Shown: positions 1 to 6,020, counted from the first letter of the stretch. The stretch is DNA of 6,959 nt from BOG-908 sp964247675 (GCA_964247675.1 CAXTVW010000172.1:1-6959); one strand, 5' to 3'. Program-made: numbers and translations. Notes: a model not told the origin generated them from the letters alone.

Positions 1-1
1 A

Positions 2-77
2 TGGTGCCCAGGAGTGGAATTGAACCACCGACACTGCGATTTTCAGTCGCATGCTCTACCAACTGAGCTACCTGGGC
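2..77 (-). tRNA. tRNA-Phe (anticodon GAA), CCA encoded
   Basis: Read on the minus strand this gives a complete cloverleaf. The acceptor strands GCCCAGG and CCTGGGC pair perfectly over 7 bp, followed by discriminator A and a genome-encoded CCA at positions 4-2. The D arm begins with TAGCTCAG after U8/A9. The anticodon loop contains GAA within CTGAAAA, which assigns phenylalanine (UUC/UUU). The T arm has the TTCAATT loop closed by five pairs, the outermost being G-U. The gene is 76 nt with CCA. It is the last gene of the minus-strand series in this window and follows yacG by 85 nt. It charges with phenylalanine for translation elongation. Identity is essentially certain from anticodon and structure. 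Confidence 0.97.
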
Positions 78-92
78 GCCGCCGGGAGGCGA

Positions 93-121
93 GGCTTAGC
101 CCACCGGGAAAGTAGGATCAA
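93..121 (-). promoter_or_regulatory. Candidate sigma-70-type promoter for tRNA-Phe
   Basis: On the minus strand a TTGATC hexamer (121-116) is followed, after exactly 17 nt, by TAAGCC (98-93), about 15 nt before the tRNA 5' end at 77. The downstream stretch is G/C-rich, as is common for stable-RNA promoters under stringent control. The -35 match is fair and the -10 match is poor (two of six consensus positions), so the tRNA could instead be read through from yacG. Confidence 0.3.
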
Positions 122-145
122 GGCGCCGGTTTGCGATCTGGCGCC
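122..145 (-). other. Short GC hairpin between yacG and tRNA-Phe
   Basis: Two copies of the self-complementary hexamer GGCGCC (122-127 and 140-145) flank a 12-nt loop and can form a 6-bp stem 17 nt past the yacG stop. In the direction of transcription it is followed by TTGATCC, not a U-run, so it is not a standard intrinsic terminator. It overlaps the edge of the candidate tRNA promoter. It could be a weak pause or a processing structure, or chance in GC-rich DNA. Confidence 0.25.
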
Positions 146-162
146 ACAAACGCTTCAGCAGC

Positions 163-324
163 TTACGCCTTGCTGTCCTCGACCAGAGCCTCCCCGTCCT
201 CCCCGGGCACCACATAGCGTTCGGACAACCACCGCCCCAGATCGATCTCCGCGCAGCGTGGCGAGCAGAACGGGCGTGTCTGTGGGGCGGCAGGCTTGTG
301 GCAGATCGGGCAGGTTTGGCTCAC
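163..324 (-). CDS. yacG: DNA gyrase inhibitor YacG (zinc-ribbon protein)
   Basis: A 53-residue protein with the YacG signature: a CPIC knuckle (Cys5, Cys8) and a second pair in FCSPRC (Cys20, Cys24), which together bind one zinc, then the conserved EIDLGRWLSERYVVPG segment (about 26-41) and an acidic tail. In E. coli this family binds GyrB and inhibits gyrase supercoiling; that role is inferred here by homology. Length fits the family (about 50-65 residues). I chose the GTG start at 324 because it places the protein directly before the zinc knuckle, is preceded by a good ribosome site, and overlaps the TGA of the RNase gene as GTGA (4-nt overlap). This implies translational coupling with the gene before it. 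The frame stays open far upstream, but that is a shadow of the RNase gene. Confidence 0.92.
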   Translation of the reverse strand: MSQTCPICHKPAAPQTRPFCSPRCAEIDLGRWLSERYVVPGEDGEALVEDSKA

Positions 325-1403
325 GGCGCGTCCTCGATGACCCATTTGTGCGGCGGTAGGGCCGGGTCTGAGCGAAGGATCAGGGGATAGGCCGACCGCC
401 GCGCAAGATCCGCCAGGGCCTCCGCGTCGGCTTGCAGCGCGGCCACGATGGCCGGCGTGGCGCGCAAGGCGGCGCGCCGGCCGGGCTCGGACGCCAGCAG
501 GCGCAAGGCGGCAAGGCCGGCGGCATGGGGACCGGACAGAAGCTCGTGCAAGGGTGCCGCCAGGCGGGGGCGCAGGATCTCGGCGAAGCCGAGCTGGGTG
601 AAGCCCGCCAGACGCGGGTGGGCCGGATCGCGCGCCAGGCAGGCGGCGATGTCCGGGCCCAGCGCCTGCCGGCGGCGCACGGGCACCCCGGCCAGGTCCA
701 GCAGGATGGCGCCGGACAGGTTGCGCAGCCTGATCTGGCGCATCAGGGCGGGCAGCGCCGCACGGTTGGCGGCGAACTGGACCGTGGCCTTCTGGCCGCG
801 CGCGCCGGTGCTGGCGCCGCCGTCCACGTCTATGGCCGTCAGCGCCGGCGTGGGCGTGATGGTGGCGGACAGGCCGCCAGGCAGCGCCACGGTAGGGCTG
901 GACAGTGCCTCGGCATCGGCTTCGAGGTCCTCGCCGAACGCGCATGCCACCAGCGAGAGCCGCCCGGCGAGTTCCGGCCGGAGGCGCGCGAACAAGGCGG
1001 CGTCGTCGATCTCGATGCTGGCGGACGAGTAGAAACCAGCCAGCCGGGCAAGCGGACTGGGTCCGGCCGCAAGCAAATGCGGCGGGCCGGAAGACTGGCC
1101 AGCGGCGGCGGCCAGACGCGGCCCTTTGCCACCCTGGGCCGTGCGGGTGATGCGGACCGCCAGCATATCGCCTTCCGTGCGGCCAGCCGCCCCTTCGCTG
1201 TCCGGCAGGAAGCCGTCCGGCTGGCCGGCGACCACCACGAACGCACCGGCCATCGCCGGCACCACGGCGCCGATCCGGCCCCAATGGACATCGCCCAGCC
1301 CGTCCGGCGCACCGGGCCGCCAGAGCGCGTAGTCTTCCAGCGTGCCGCCATCCGTCACCGCCAGCCGGATCTCGCCTGGGCTGACGCTGGCGGCAATCTG
1401 CAT
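321..1403 (-). CDS. rng: Compact RNase E/G family ribonuclease
   Basis: A 360-residue protein that I assign to the RNase E/G family by scattered but ordered motifs. Residues about 37-97 resemble the S1-like entry region (GDVHWGRIGAVVPAMAGAFV, then KGPRLAA near 93-99). LTAIDVDGG (about 188-196) and GAILLDLAGV (231-240) match the two family blocks carrying the metal-binding aspartates, here Asp192 and Asp236, with the RQIRLRNLSG segment (222-231) between them. GFTQLGFAEILRPR (about 267-280) corresponds to the LTxLGLxExTRxR segment. It is clearly shorter than RNase G (about 490 residues), and the CPxCxG zinc-link motif used for tetramer formation is missing. The role would be endonucleolytic RNA processing or decay, but activity is inferred. 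Start: the ATG at 1403 shares its A with the maf stop (TGATG); no ribosome site is visible, so translation is probably coupled. This gene pairing with maf and yacG is common in Alphaproteobacteria. Confidence 0.8.
   Translation of the reverse strand: MQIAASVSPGEIRLAVTDGGTLEDYALWRPGAPDGLGDVHWGRIGAVVPAMAGAFVVVAGQPDGFLPDSEGAAGRTEGDMLAVRITRTAQGGKGPRLAAAAGQSSGPPHLLAAGPSPLARLAGFYSSASIEIDDAALFARLRPELAGRLSLVACAFGEDLEADAEALSSPTVALPGGLSATITPTPALTAIDVDGGASTGARGQKATVQFAANRAALPALMRQIRLRNLSGAILLDLAGVPVRRRQALGPDIAACLARDPAHPRLAGFTQLGFAEILRPRLAAPLHELLSGPHAAGLAALRLLASEPGRRAALRATPAIVAALQADAEALADLARRSAYPLILRSDPALPPHKWVIEDAP
331..335 (-). promoter_or_regulatory. Ribosome binding site of yacG
   Basis: GAGGA on the minus strand lies 6 nt before the GTG at 324, inside the last codons of the RNase gene. 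It supports the GTG start over the in-frame ATG further upstream (MGHRGRA...). Confidence 0.7.
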
Positions 1404-1972
1404 CACGGCGCGAGGTAGCCGCGCCCGCGCAGGAGCTGAGCGGTCTCGAAAAGCGGCAGGCCCACCACGCCCGAATAGCTGCCGGACAGCGCGCGTACAA
1501 AGCCCGCGGCCGCGCCCTGTATGGCGTAGCCGCCGGCCTTGCCATGCCACTCGCCACCGGCAAGGTAGGATACCACCTGCGCCTCGGTCAGCCGCGCGAA
1601 GATCACCGTGCTCTCGGACAGGCGGGCGGAGCGGGCGCCGTCGGGGGCCACGAGCACCACGGCGGTGAGCACATGATGGCGGCGGCCGGACAGCAGGTCC
1701 AGGCAGGATCGGGCCTGCGCTTCTGTCTCGGCCTTGGACAGGATGCGGCGGCCGACAGCCACCACCGTGTCGGCGGCCAGCACGAAACGGCCAGGCTGGG
1801 CGGCGGCGTCCGCCTTCTCGCGCGCCAGGCGCTCCGCGTGCGGCCGCGGCAACTCGTCGCGGCGCGGCGTCTCGTCGATGTCCTGCGGGGCGATATGGTC
1901 CGGGGTGACGCCTATCTGCGCCAGAAGCGCCAGGCGGCGTGGGCTGGCCGAGGCCAAAACGAGCTCGGCCAA
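1403..1972 (-). CDS. maf: Maf-family nucleoside triphosphate pyrophosphatase (YhdE-like)
   Basis: A 189-residue, full-length Maf protein. Visible motifs are the N-terminal LASASPRR loop (6-13), AADTVV with Asp68, the LSGRRHHVLTAV segment (94-105), GKAGGYAIQG (144-153) and GSYSGVVGLPL (164-174). The KAGxYxIQG form resembles the E. coli YhdE branch, whose members hydrolyse dTTP and UTP to monophosphates, rather than the YceF branch (m7GTP). Maf proteins clear modified nucleotides and have been linked to division arrest; the substrate here is inferred from the branch. The start is TTG: any later start would cut into the SASPRR loop, and AAGTAGG (1986-1980) lies 7 nt upstream. It follows infA by 8 nt and overlaps the RNase gene by 1 nt, so it is the second cistron of infA-maf-rng-yacG. 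Confidence 0.94.
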   Translation of the reverse strand: MAELVLASASPRRLALLAQIGVTPDHIAPQDIDETPRRDELPRPHAERLAREKADAAAQPGRFVLAADTVVAVGRRILSKAETEAQARSCLDLLSGRRHHVLTAVVLVAPDGARSARLSESTVIFARLTEAQVVSYLAGGEWHGKAGGYAIQGAAAGFVRALSGSYSGVVGLPLFETAQLLRGRGYLAP

Positions 1973-1979
1973 GGGGCGG

Positions 1980-1986
1980 CCTACTT
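1980..1986 (-). promoter_or_regulatory. Ribosome binding site of maf, overlapping infA stop
   Basis: AAGTAGG on the minus strand matches the AAGGAGG consensus at six of seven bases and lies 7 nt before the TTG start of maf. It contains the TAG stop codon of infA, so ribosomes ending infA stop on the site that starts maf. It decides in favour of the TTG start. Confidence 0.7.
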
Positions 1987-2202
1987 GAAGCGGAACGTGA
2001 TCCGGCCCTTGGACAGGTCGTACGGTGTCATTTCCACGTTCACGCGGTCACCGGCGAGCACGCGTATGCGGTTCTTGCGCATCTTGCCGCTCACCTGGGC
2101 GAGTATCTGGTGCTCGTTGGTGTCCAGCTTCACGCGGAACATGGCATTTGGCAGCAGTTCTGTGACGATACCGCTGAACTCGATCATGTCTTCTTTGGAC
2201 AT
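1981..2202 (-). CDS. infA: Translation initiation factor IF-1
   Basis: A 73-residue protein that aligns along its whole length with IF-1 (usually about 72). It begins MSKEDMIEFSGIV and carries LPNAMFRV (17-24), the SGKMRKNRIRVLAGDRV block (38-54) and the signature TPYDLSKGRI (59-68). It is a single OB-fold protein that binds the A site of the 30S subunit and aids IF-2 and IF-3 in start-codon selection. The ATG at 2202 is preceded by GAGG (2210-2207) with a short 4-nt gap. It heads the infA-maf-rng-yacG run. Upstream, 48 nt of ordinary sequence separate it from palindromic element copy 1, so its promoter must lie in that gap, inside the element, or before it. No clear -35/-10 pair was found. 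Confidence 0.98.
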   Translation of the reverse strand: MSKEDMIEFSGIVTELLPNAMFRVKLDTNEHQILAQVSGKMRKNRIRVLAGDRVNVEMTPYDLSKGRITFRFK

Positions 2203-2250
2203 TAGGCCTCATTGTTGGATTTCTGACTGGGGGTTGTGGTTAGGTAGGGT

Positions 2251-2390
2251 AAGGAAGGCAAGGCCTTCTTTTTTGAAAAAAAGAAGCAGAAAACTTTTGT
2301 CTGCGCTGTCGCGGACTTCTCCGGAGGGTCCGCGACAGCCGAGCAAAAGCTTTTTGGTTCTTTTTCTCGAAAAAGAACTGCTTGCTTTCT
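2251..2390. repeat. Composite palindromic element, copy 1 (hisD/infA gap)
   Basis: Ordered parts on the plus strand: purine-rich outer tract (2251-2264); 22-nt hairpin 2265-2286 (stem CTTCTTTTTT, 2-nt GA loop); 12-nt strand CAGAAAACTTTT (2287-2298); GC-rich spacer (2299-2344); 12-nt strand AAAAGCTTTTTG (2345-2356); 22-nt hairpin 2357-2378 (stem GTTCTTTTTC, perfect 10 bp); pyrimidine-rich outer tract to 2390. The two 12-nt strands still pair apart from one G-T and one A-C position, so this is the most diverged of the three copies. The element ends directly against the hisD TAA (2391-2393). It encodes nothing convincing. Likely roles are 3'-end formation or mRNA protection, or a small mobile palindrome; function is inferred. 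Confidence 0.88.
2305..2339 (-). terminator. GC-rich 12-bp hairpin in copy 1 spacer, possible terminator of hisD
   Basis: GCTGTCGCGGAC (2305-2316) and GTCCGCGACAGC (2328-2339) are perfect inverted repeats around an 11-nt loop that itself contains the palindrome CTCCGGAG. In the direction of hisD transcription the stem is followed, after GCAGACAAAAG, by TTTT and then a longer T-rich run (TTCTTTTTTT), so it resembles an intrinsic terminator with a displaced U-tract. The other side is also A/T-rich, so it could work in both directions. It lies about 50 nt beyond the hisD stop. Confidence 0.55.
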
Positions 2391-3677
2391 TTACGACATC
2401 CGAACGCTCAGACTGAGTGCATGCGCCTGCAGCCCCTCCGCCGTGGCGAGCGCCACGCCAGCCGGGCCAATCTGGTTCAATGCGTCCGCGTCCGCCTGTA
2501 TCCAGGTGGTGCGCTTGAGGAAGTCGTAAATCGACAGGCCGGACGCGAAGCGGGCGGTGCGGCCGGTGGGCAGCACGTGGTTGGGGCCAGCCACGTAGTC
2601 GCCCAGCGCCTCCGGCGTGAAGCGGCCGAGGAACGCGCTGCCGGCGTGGCGAATCTGGCCAAACAGCGCGGCAGGGTCGGCGACCATCACCTGCAGGTGT
2701 TCCGGGGCCAGGCGGTCGGTCAGGGCGGCGGCTTCCGTCCAGTCGCGCACCAGGATAATGGCGCCGTGGTCCCGCCAGCTTGCGCCGGCGATCTCGCTGC
2801 GGGACAGGGTCGGCAGCTCACGCTCCACCGCACCGGCGACCGCGTCTGCGAACGCGGCATCGTCGGTGATCAGGATGGATTGGGCGGATTCGTCGTGTTC
2901 TGCCTGGGCCAGCAGGTCGATCGCCACGTGACGCGGGTCGTTCGCCGCGTCGGCCAGGACCAGCACCTCGGACGGGCCGGCCACGCCGTCTATGCCCACG
3001 CGGCCGAACACCTGGCGCTTGGCTTCCGCCACGTAGGCGTTGCCCGGGCCCACGATGCGGTCCACCGCCGCGATGCTCTGGGTGCCATAGGCCATCGCGG
3101 CCACGGCCTGCGCCCCGCCGACACGGAATATCTCGCTGACGCCGGCGCGCCGGGCGGCGGCCAGCACCAGCGGGTTCAGCACGCCGCCAGGCGTGGGCAC
3201 GCACATGGCGATCCGGCCGACGCCCGCCACGCGCGCCGGTATCGCGTTCATCAGCACGGACGAGGGGTAGGCGGCTTTTCCGCCGGGGACGTAGATGCCG
3301 ACGCTGTCCAGCGGGGTCCAGCGCAGGCCCATGGTGACGCCCGCATCGTCGTGCATCTGCAGGTCGGTGGGGAGTTGGGCGCGGTGGAACACCTCGATGC
3401 GGGTGGCGGCAAGGTCCAGGGCGGCTTGCAGGTCGGGCGGTATTTCCGCCGCCGCCGCGTCGATTTCAGCGGCGGAGATGCGCAACGCTTCCGGGGCGAG
3501 GCTCAGCCTGTCGAACCGGGCGGTGTAGGCGCACAGCGCGGCATCCCCGCTCGCGCGCACTTCGGCGATGATGGCGGCTACGGGAGCGTCCACGCTGGCG
3601 GTGGTCTCGCGGGCCTCGTTCAGGAGCGCTTCGAACGCGGCTGGGAAAGCGGCGTCCGCGGTGGAGAGGCGCTTCAT
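2391..3677 (-). CDS. hisD: Histidinol dehydrogenase
   Basis: A 428-residue, full-length HisD. It carries out the last two steps of histidine synthesis, oxidising L-histidinol to L-histidine with two NAD+. Conserved blocks are YVPGGKAAYPSSVLM (129-143), GPGNAYVAEAKRQVFG (210-225) and the GPSEVLVLAD segment (234-243). By comparison with E. coli HisD the zinc ligands are Gln258, His261, Asp360 and His419, and the catalytic Glu-His pair is Glu326-His327 in LAPEHL. All are intact, so the enzyme should be active in the cytoplasm as a dimer. The ATG at 3677 gives the expected N-terminus, but no Shine-Dalgarno is visible; upstream mRNA is pyrimidine-rich because copy 2 of the palindromic element begins about 15 nt away. 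Copy 1 abuts its TAA stop. hisG lies upstream on the same strand. Confidence 0.98.
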   Translation of the reverse strand: MKRLSTADAAFPAAFEALLNEARETTASVDAPVAAIIAEVRASGDAALCAYTARFDRLSLAPEALRISAAEIDAAAAEIPPDLQAALDLAATRIEVFHRAQLPTDLQMHDDAGVTMGLRWTPLDSVGIYVPGGKAAYPSSVLMNAIPARVAGVGRIAMCVPTPGGVLNPLVLAAARRAGVSEIFRVGGAQAVAAMAYGTQSIAAVDRIVGPGNAYVAEAKRQVFGRVGIDGVAGPSEVLVLADAANDPRHVAIDLLAQAEHDESAQSILITDDAAFADAVAGAVERELPTLSRSEIAGASWRDHGAIILVRDWTEAAALTDRLAPEHLQVMVADPAALFGQIRHAGSAFLGRFTPEALGDYVAGPNHVLPTGRTARFASGLSIYDFLKRTTWIQADADALNQIGPAGVALATAEGLQAHALSLSVRMS

Positions 3678-3692
3678 GGGGCGGGATTGGTG

Positions 3693-3864
3693 GGAAGGAA
3701 GGAAGGAAGCAGTCCTTTTTTGAAAAAAAGGACCAAAAAACTTTTATCTCCCTCGCCTGCATGCAGGTGTCGGCTATGCCAGAAGCTACCCGACTGGCGG
3801 AGCAGCGAACGGGACAAAAGTTTTTTGCTTCTTTTTTGCAAAAAAGAAGGCCTTTCTTGCTTGC
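3693..3864. repeat. Composite palindromic element, copy 2 (hisG/hisD gap)
   Basis: Same plan as the other copies: outer purine tract with GGAA repeats (3693-3711); 22-nt hairpin 3712-3733 (stem GTCCTTTTTT, GA loop); 12-nt strand CAAAAAACTTTT (3734-3745); 70-nt spacer (3746-3815), the longest of the three; perfectly complementary AAAAGTTTTTTG (3816-3827); 22-nt hairpin 3828-3849 (stem CTTCTTTTTT, GC loop, a perfect palindrome); outer pyrimidine tract to 3864. The left stem has GTCC paired with GGAC where other copies have CTTC with GAAG. The spacer contains the perfect 12-nt palindrome CCTGCATGCAGG and GTCGG/CCGAC. The element ends directly against the hisG TGA (3865-3867) and starts about 15 nt before the hisD ATG, filling the gap and probably limiting or shaping read-through from hisG to hisD. 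Confidence 0.9.
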
Positions 3865-4557
3865 TCACGCAGCGAGCGCGGCGCGAAAACGAGCGATCCA
3901 GGCGCCGATTTCCTCAGGACGGGTTTTCAGCGCGGTGCGGTTGACGATCAGCCGGCTGGTGACGTGGGCGATCACCTCGGTCTCGCGCAGGCCGTTGGCG
4001 CGCAGGGTGCTGCCTGTCTGCACCAGATCGACGATAAGGCGGGACAGGCCGAGCCCGGGGGCCAGCTCCATGGCGCCGTTGAGGTGCACCACGTCCGCAT
4101 GGATGCCGCGGGCGGCGTAGTGGCGGCGCGCGGTGTTGGGGTATTTGGTCGCTACCCGGACGCTGGACCAGCGCGCCGGGTCGTCGTCCGCTGTGTCGGC
4201 AACCGGCGCCGCCACGGAGACGCGGCAGGCGCCGATGCCGAGGTCCAGCGGGGCGTAGATCTCGGGGTAGTCGAACTCGGCAAGCACGTCGCCGCCGCAG
4301 ATGCCGATCTGCGCGGCGCCGTAGGCCACGAAAGTGGCGACGTCGAACGGGCGGACGCGCACCACGTCCAGTGCGGGGTCGTTGGTGGGGAAGCGCAGGC
4401 GGCGGCTGCCTTCGTCGGTGTAGTCGGCGGCGGGGGTGACGCCGGCGCGGGCCAGAAGCGGGCCGCATTCTGCGAGAATGCGGCCTTTCGGGAGGGCGAG
4501 GACCAGGGTGGGCTGGGTGTCGGGCGAAAGGTCGGCCTCGCGGTAGGGTGCGCTCAT
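3865..4557 (-). CDS. hisG: ATP phosphoribosyltransferase, short (HisZ-dependent) form
   Basis: A 230-residue HisG, the first and committed step of histidine synthesis: ATP plus PRPP gives phosphoribosyl-ATP. Visible are LALPKGRIL (19-28), RLRFPTND (53-60), the GAAQIGICGGDVLAE region (80-94) and the PRPP-binding loop DLVQTGSTLRANGL (177-190). The length and ending just after the catalytic domain mark the short form, which lacks the C-terminal regulatory ACT-like domain (long forms are near 300 residues). Short HisG works as a hetero-octamer with HisZ, a histidyl-tRNA synthetase paralogue; none is in this window. The ATG at 4557 adds about 17 residues before the usual start of the fold, so a later start is possible, though no clear ribosome site marks either. 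It is likely transcribed with hisD. Confidence 0.95.
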   Translation of the reverse strand: MSAPYREADLSPDTQPTLVLALPKGRILAECGPLLARAGVTPAADYTDEGSRRLRFPTNDPALDVVRVRPFDVATFVAYGAAQIGICGGDVLAEFDYPEIYAPLDLGIGACRVSVAAPVADTADDDPARWSSVRVATKYPNTARRHYAARGIHADVVHLNGAMELAPGLGLSRLIVDLVQTGSTLRANGLRETEVIAHVTSRLIVNRTALKTRPEEIGAWIARFRAALAA

Positions 4558-4766
4558 GCGGCGGGGGCTAGCACAGAAGAGCTGGCGAGGTAATGGCTAC
4601 CGGCGCAGTCAGCCAAAGCTTAGCAAAACCGACACGATGCCGACTACATTCAACCGTTGTCGCACAGGTCTCAATGCGTGCCGAAACTATCGGCCTGAAT
4701 CACCGCGATCGTAACAGACGAAGCTTGGTCTCGGCTACGCAAGCGGTACCAGCAACTGAGCCCAGC
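4558..4766. other. murA/hisG intergenic region, no element copy
   Basis: This gap of 209 nt has no supported gene. It is visibly less GC-rich than its neighbours and contains two AAGCTT sites, but unlike the other three large gaps it lacks the palindromic element. I found no convincing terminator for murA. Loose promoter-like hexamers exist on the minus strand (TTGAGA at about 4674-4669, TTGAAT at about 4652-4647) without a matching -10 at proper spacing. It is the natural place for a hisG promoter, by position only. Confidence 0.4.
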
Positions 4767-6020
4767 CTATATCCGCTCGATCTCCGCGCCACATGCGCCC
4801 AGTTTGCGCTCCACCGCCTCATACCCGCGGTCCAGGTGATACACGCGGTTGACGATCGTCTCGCCCTGCGCCGCCAGCCCCGCCAGCACCAACGAGACAC
4901 TCGCGCGCAGATCCGTGGCCATCACCGGCGCACCTTGCAGTGCCTTCACGCCGCGCACGATCGCCGACGAGCCGTGCACGTTTATCCGCGCGCCCATGCG
5001 GTTCAGCTCCGGTGCATGCATGAAACGGTTCTCGAAGATCGTCTCGGTGATCATCGCCGCTCCTTCGGCCACCGACATCAGGCTCATGAACTGCGCCTGC
5101 ATGTCCGTGGGAAAACCCGGATACGGCTCGGTCTTCATGTCCGTGCCGTGCAGACCGTTCAGCCGGCGCACCAGCAGCCCGCCGTCGGTCTCGCTCACCT
5201 CCACGCCCGCCTCGGCCAGCGCCACGGCCAGTGCCGCCATGTGGTCCAGCCGCGCGCCGAGCAGGCGCACCTCGCCACCCGCAATGCCGGCCGCGCAGGC
5301 ATACGTGCCCGTCTCGATCCTGTCCGGCACGATCGGGTGCGCGGCGCCATGCAGACTGGCCACACCTTCCACCACCAGCTGGTCCGTGCCGATGCCCTCG
5401 ATGCGGGCGCCCATGGCCACCAGGCAGTCGGCAAGATCGGTGATCTCCGGCTCGCGCGCCGCATTGGCCAGCACGCTGCGCCCCTGCGCGAGCGTCGCGG
5501 CCATCAGCAGATTTTCCGTGGCGCCAACGGAGACGAACGGAAACACGATGTCCGCCCCCTGCAGTCCCTGCGGCACGGCGGCGTGCACGTAACCACCCTC
5601 CAGGCGTATCTCGGCACCCATCTGCTCCAGGCCCTTCAGGTGCAGGTCGACCGGCCTCGCGCCGATCGCACAGCCGCCCGGCAGCGACACCTTCGCCTCC
5701 CGGCAGCGCGCCAGCAACGGCCCGAGCACCAGGATGGAGGCGCGCATCTTCCTTACGATGTCATACGGCGCCAGCGTGTTGGTGATGCGGCCGCCGATCG
5801 ACAGCGTACGGCCCCCGTCGCCAGGCTCCATCGCCACGCCGTGCTGCGCCAGCAACTCGCCCATCGTGTGCAGGTCGGCCAGCAGCGGTACGTTGGACAG
5901 CACGAGGCGCTCGTCTGTCAGCAGGCCGGCGGTCATCAGCGGGAGGGCTGCGTTCTTGGCGCCTCTGATCGGGATTTCGCCGTGTAGCGGGCGGCCGCCT
6001 TTTATGAGTATCCGGTCCAC
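4767..6020 (-). CDS. murA: UDP-N-acetylglucosamine 1-carboxyvinyltransferase
   Basis: A 417-residue, full-length MurA. It transfers enolpyruvate from PEP to UDP-GlcNAc, the first committed step of peptidoglycan synthesis in the cytoplasm. The substrate-binding RGAKNAALP has Lys22 and Asn23. The active-site loop is GGCAIGARPVDLH with the catalytic Cys117, so the enzyme has the fosfomycin-sensitive cysteine form rather than the aspartate form. PGFPTDMQAQ holds the general base Asp306, and HLDRGYE near the end holds Arg398. The two-domain inside-out barrel is complete. The start is GTG at 6020, with AGGA 7 nt upstream; an ATG slightly upstream is out of frame. Copy 3 of the palindromic element begins about 12 nt before the start, leaving only the ribosome site between. 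Confidence 0.98.
   Translation of the reverse strand: MDRILIKGGRPLHGEIPIRGAKNAALPLMTAGLLTDERLVLSNVPLLADLHTMGELLAQHGVAMEPGDGGRTLSIGGRITNTLAPYDIVRKMRASILVLGPLLARCREAKVSLPGGCAIGARPVDLHLKGLEQMGAEIRLEGGYVHAAVPQGLQGADIVFPFVSVGATENLLMAATLAQGRSVLANAAREPEITDLADCLVAMGARIEGIGTDQLVVEGVASLHGAAHPIVPDRIETGTYACAAGIAGGEVRLLGARLDHMAALAVALAEAGVEVSETDGGLLVRRLNGLHGTDMKTEPYPGFPTDMQAQFMSLMSVAEGAAMITETIFENRFMHAPELNRMGARINVHGSSAIVRGVKALQGAPVMATDLRASVSLVLAGLAAQGETIVNRVYHLDRGYEAVERKLGACGAEIERI

Noticed and set aside
1..359. 102-codon open frame on the plus strand over tRNA-Phe and yacG
   Set aside because: It overlaps a tRNA gene and is antisense to yacG, with no recognisable motif.
2203..2250. Promoter for infA
   Set aside because: No pair of hexamers with acceptable match and 16-18 nt spacing was found; a promoter may exist but I cannot point to one.
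2251..2390. Insertion sequence or transposase remnant
   Set aside because: No coding capacity lies between the arms, and I could not see clear target-site duplications at the edges. A non-autonomous mobile unit remains possible and is discussed as such.
3674..3868. Short frames giving SFLQKRSKKLL- or SFLKKRSKKLL-like peptides in the three gaps (also about 2221-2416 and 6086-6292)
   Set aside because: These peptides are translations of the A/T palindromes themselves and recur only because the DNA repeats. They are an annotation trap, not a protein family.
2382..3944. 520-codon open frame on the plus strand opposite hisD
   Set aside because: It is antisense to a clear full-length hisD, has a His/Arg/Gly-rich low-information translation and runs through the palindromic element at its end; it is an open-frame artefact of high GC third positions.
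4593..5987. 464-codon open frame on the plus strand opposite murA
   Set aside because: It mirrors the murA frame, has no motif I recognise and an Arg/His/Gln-rich composition typical of antisense frames in GC-rich genomes.
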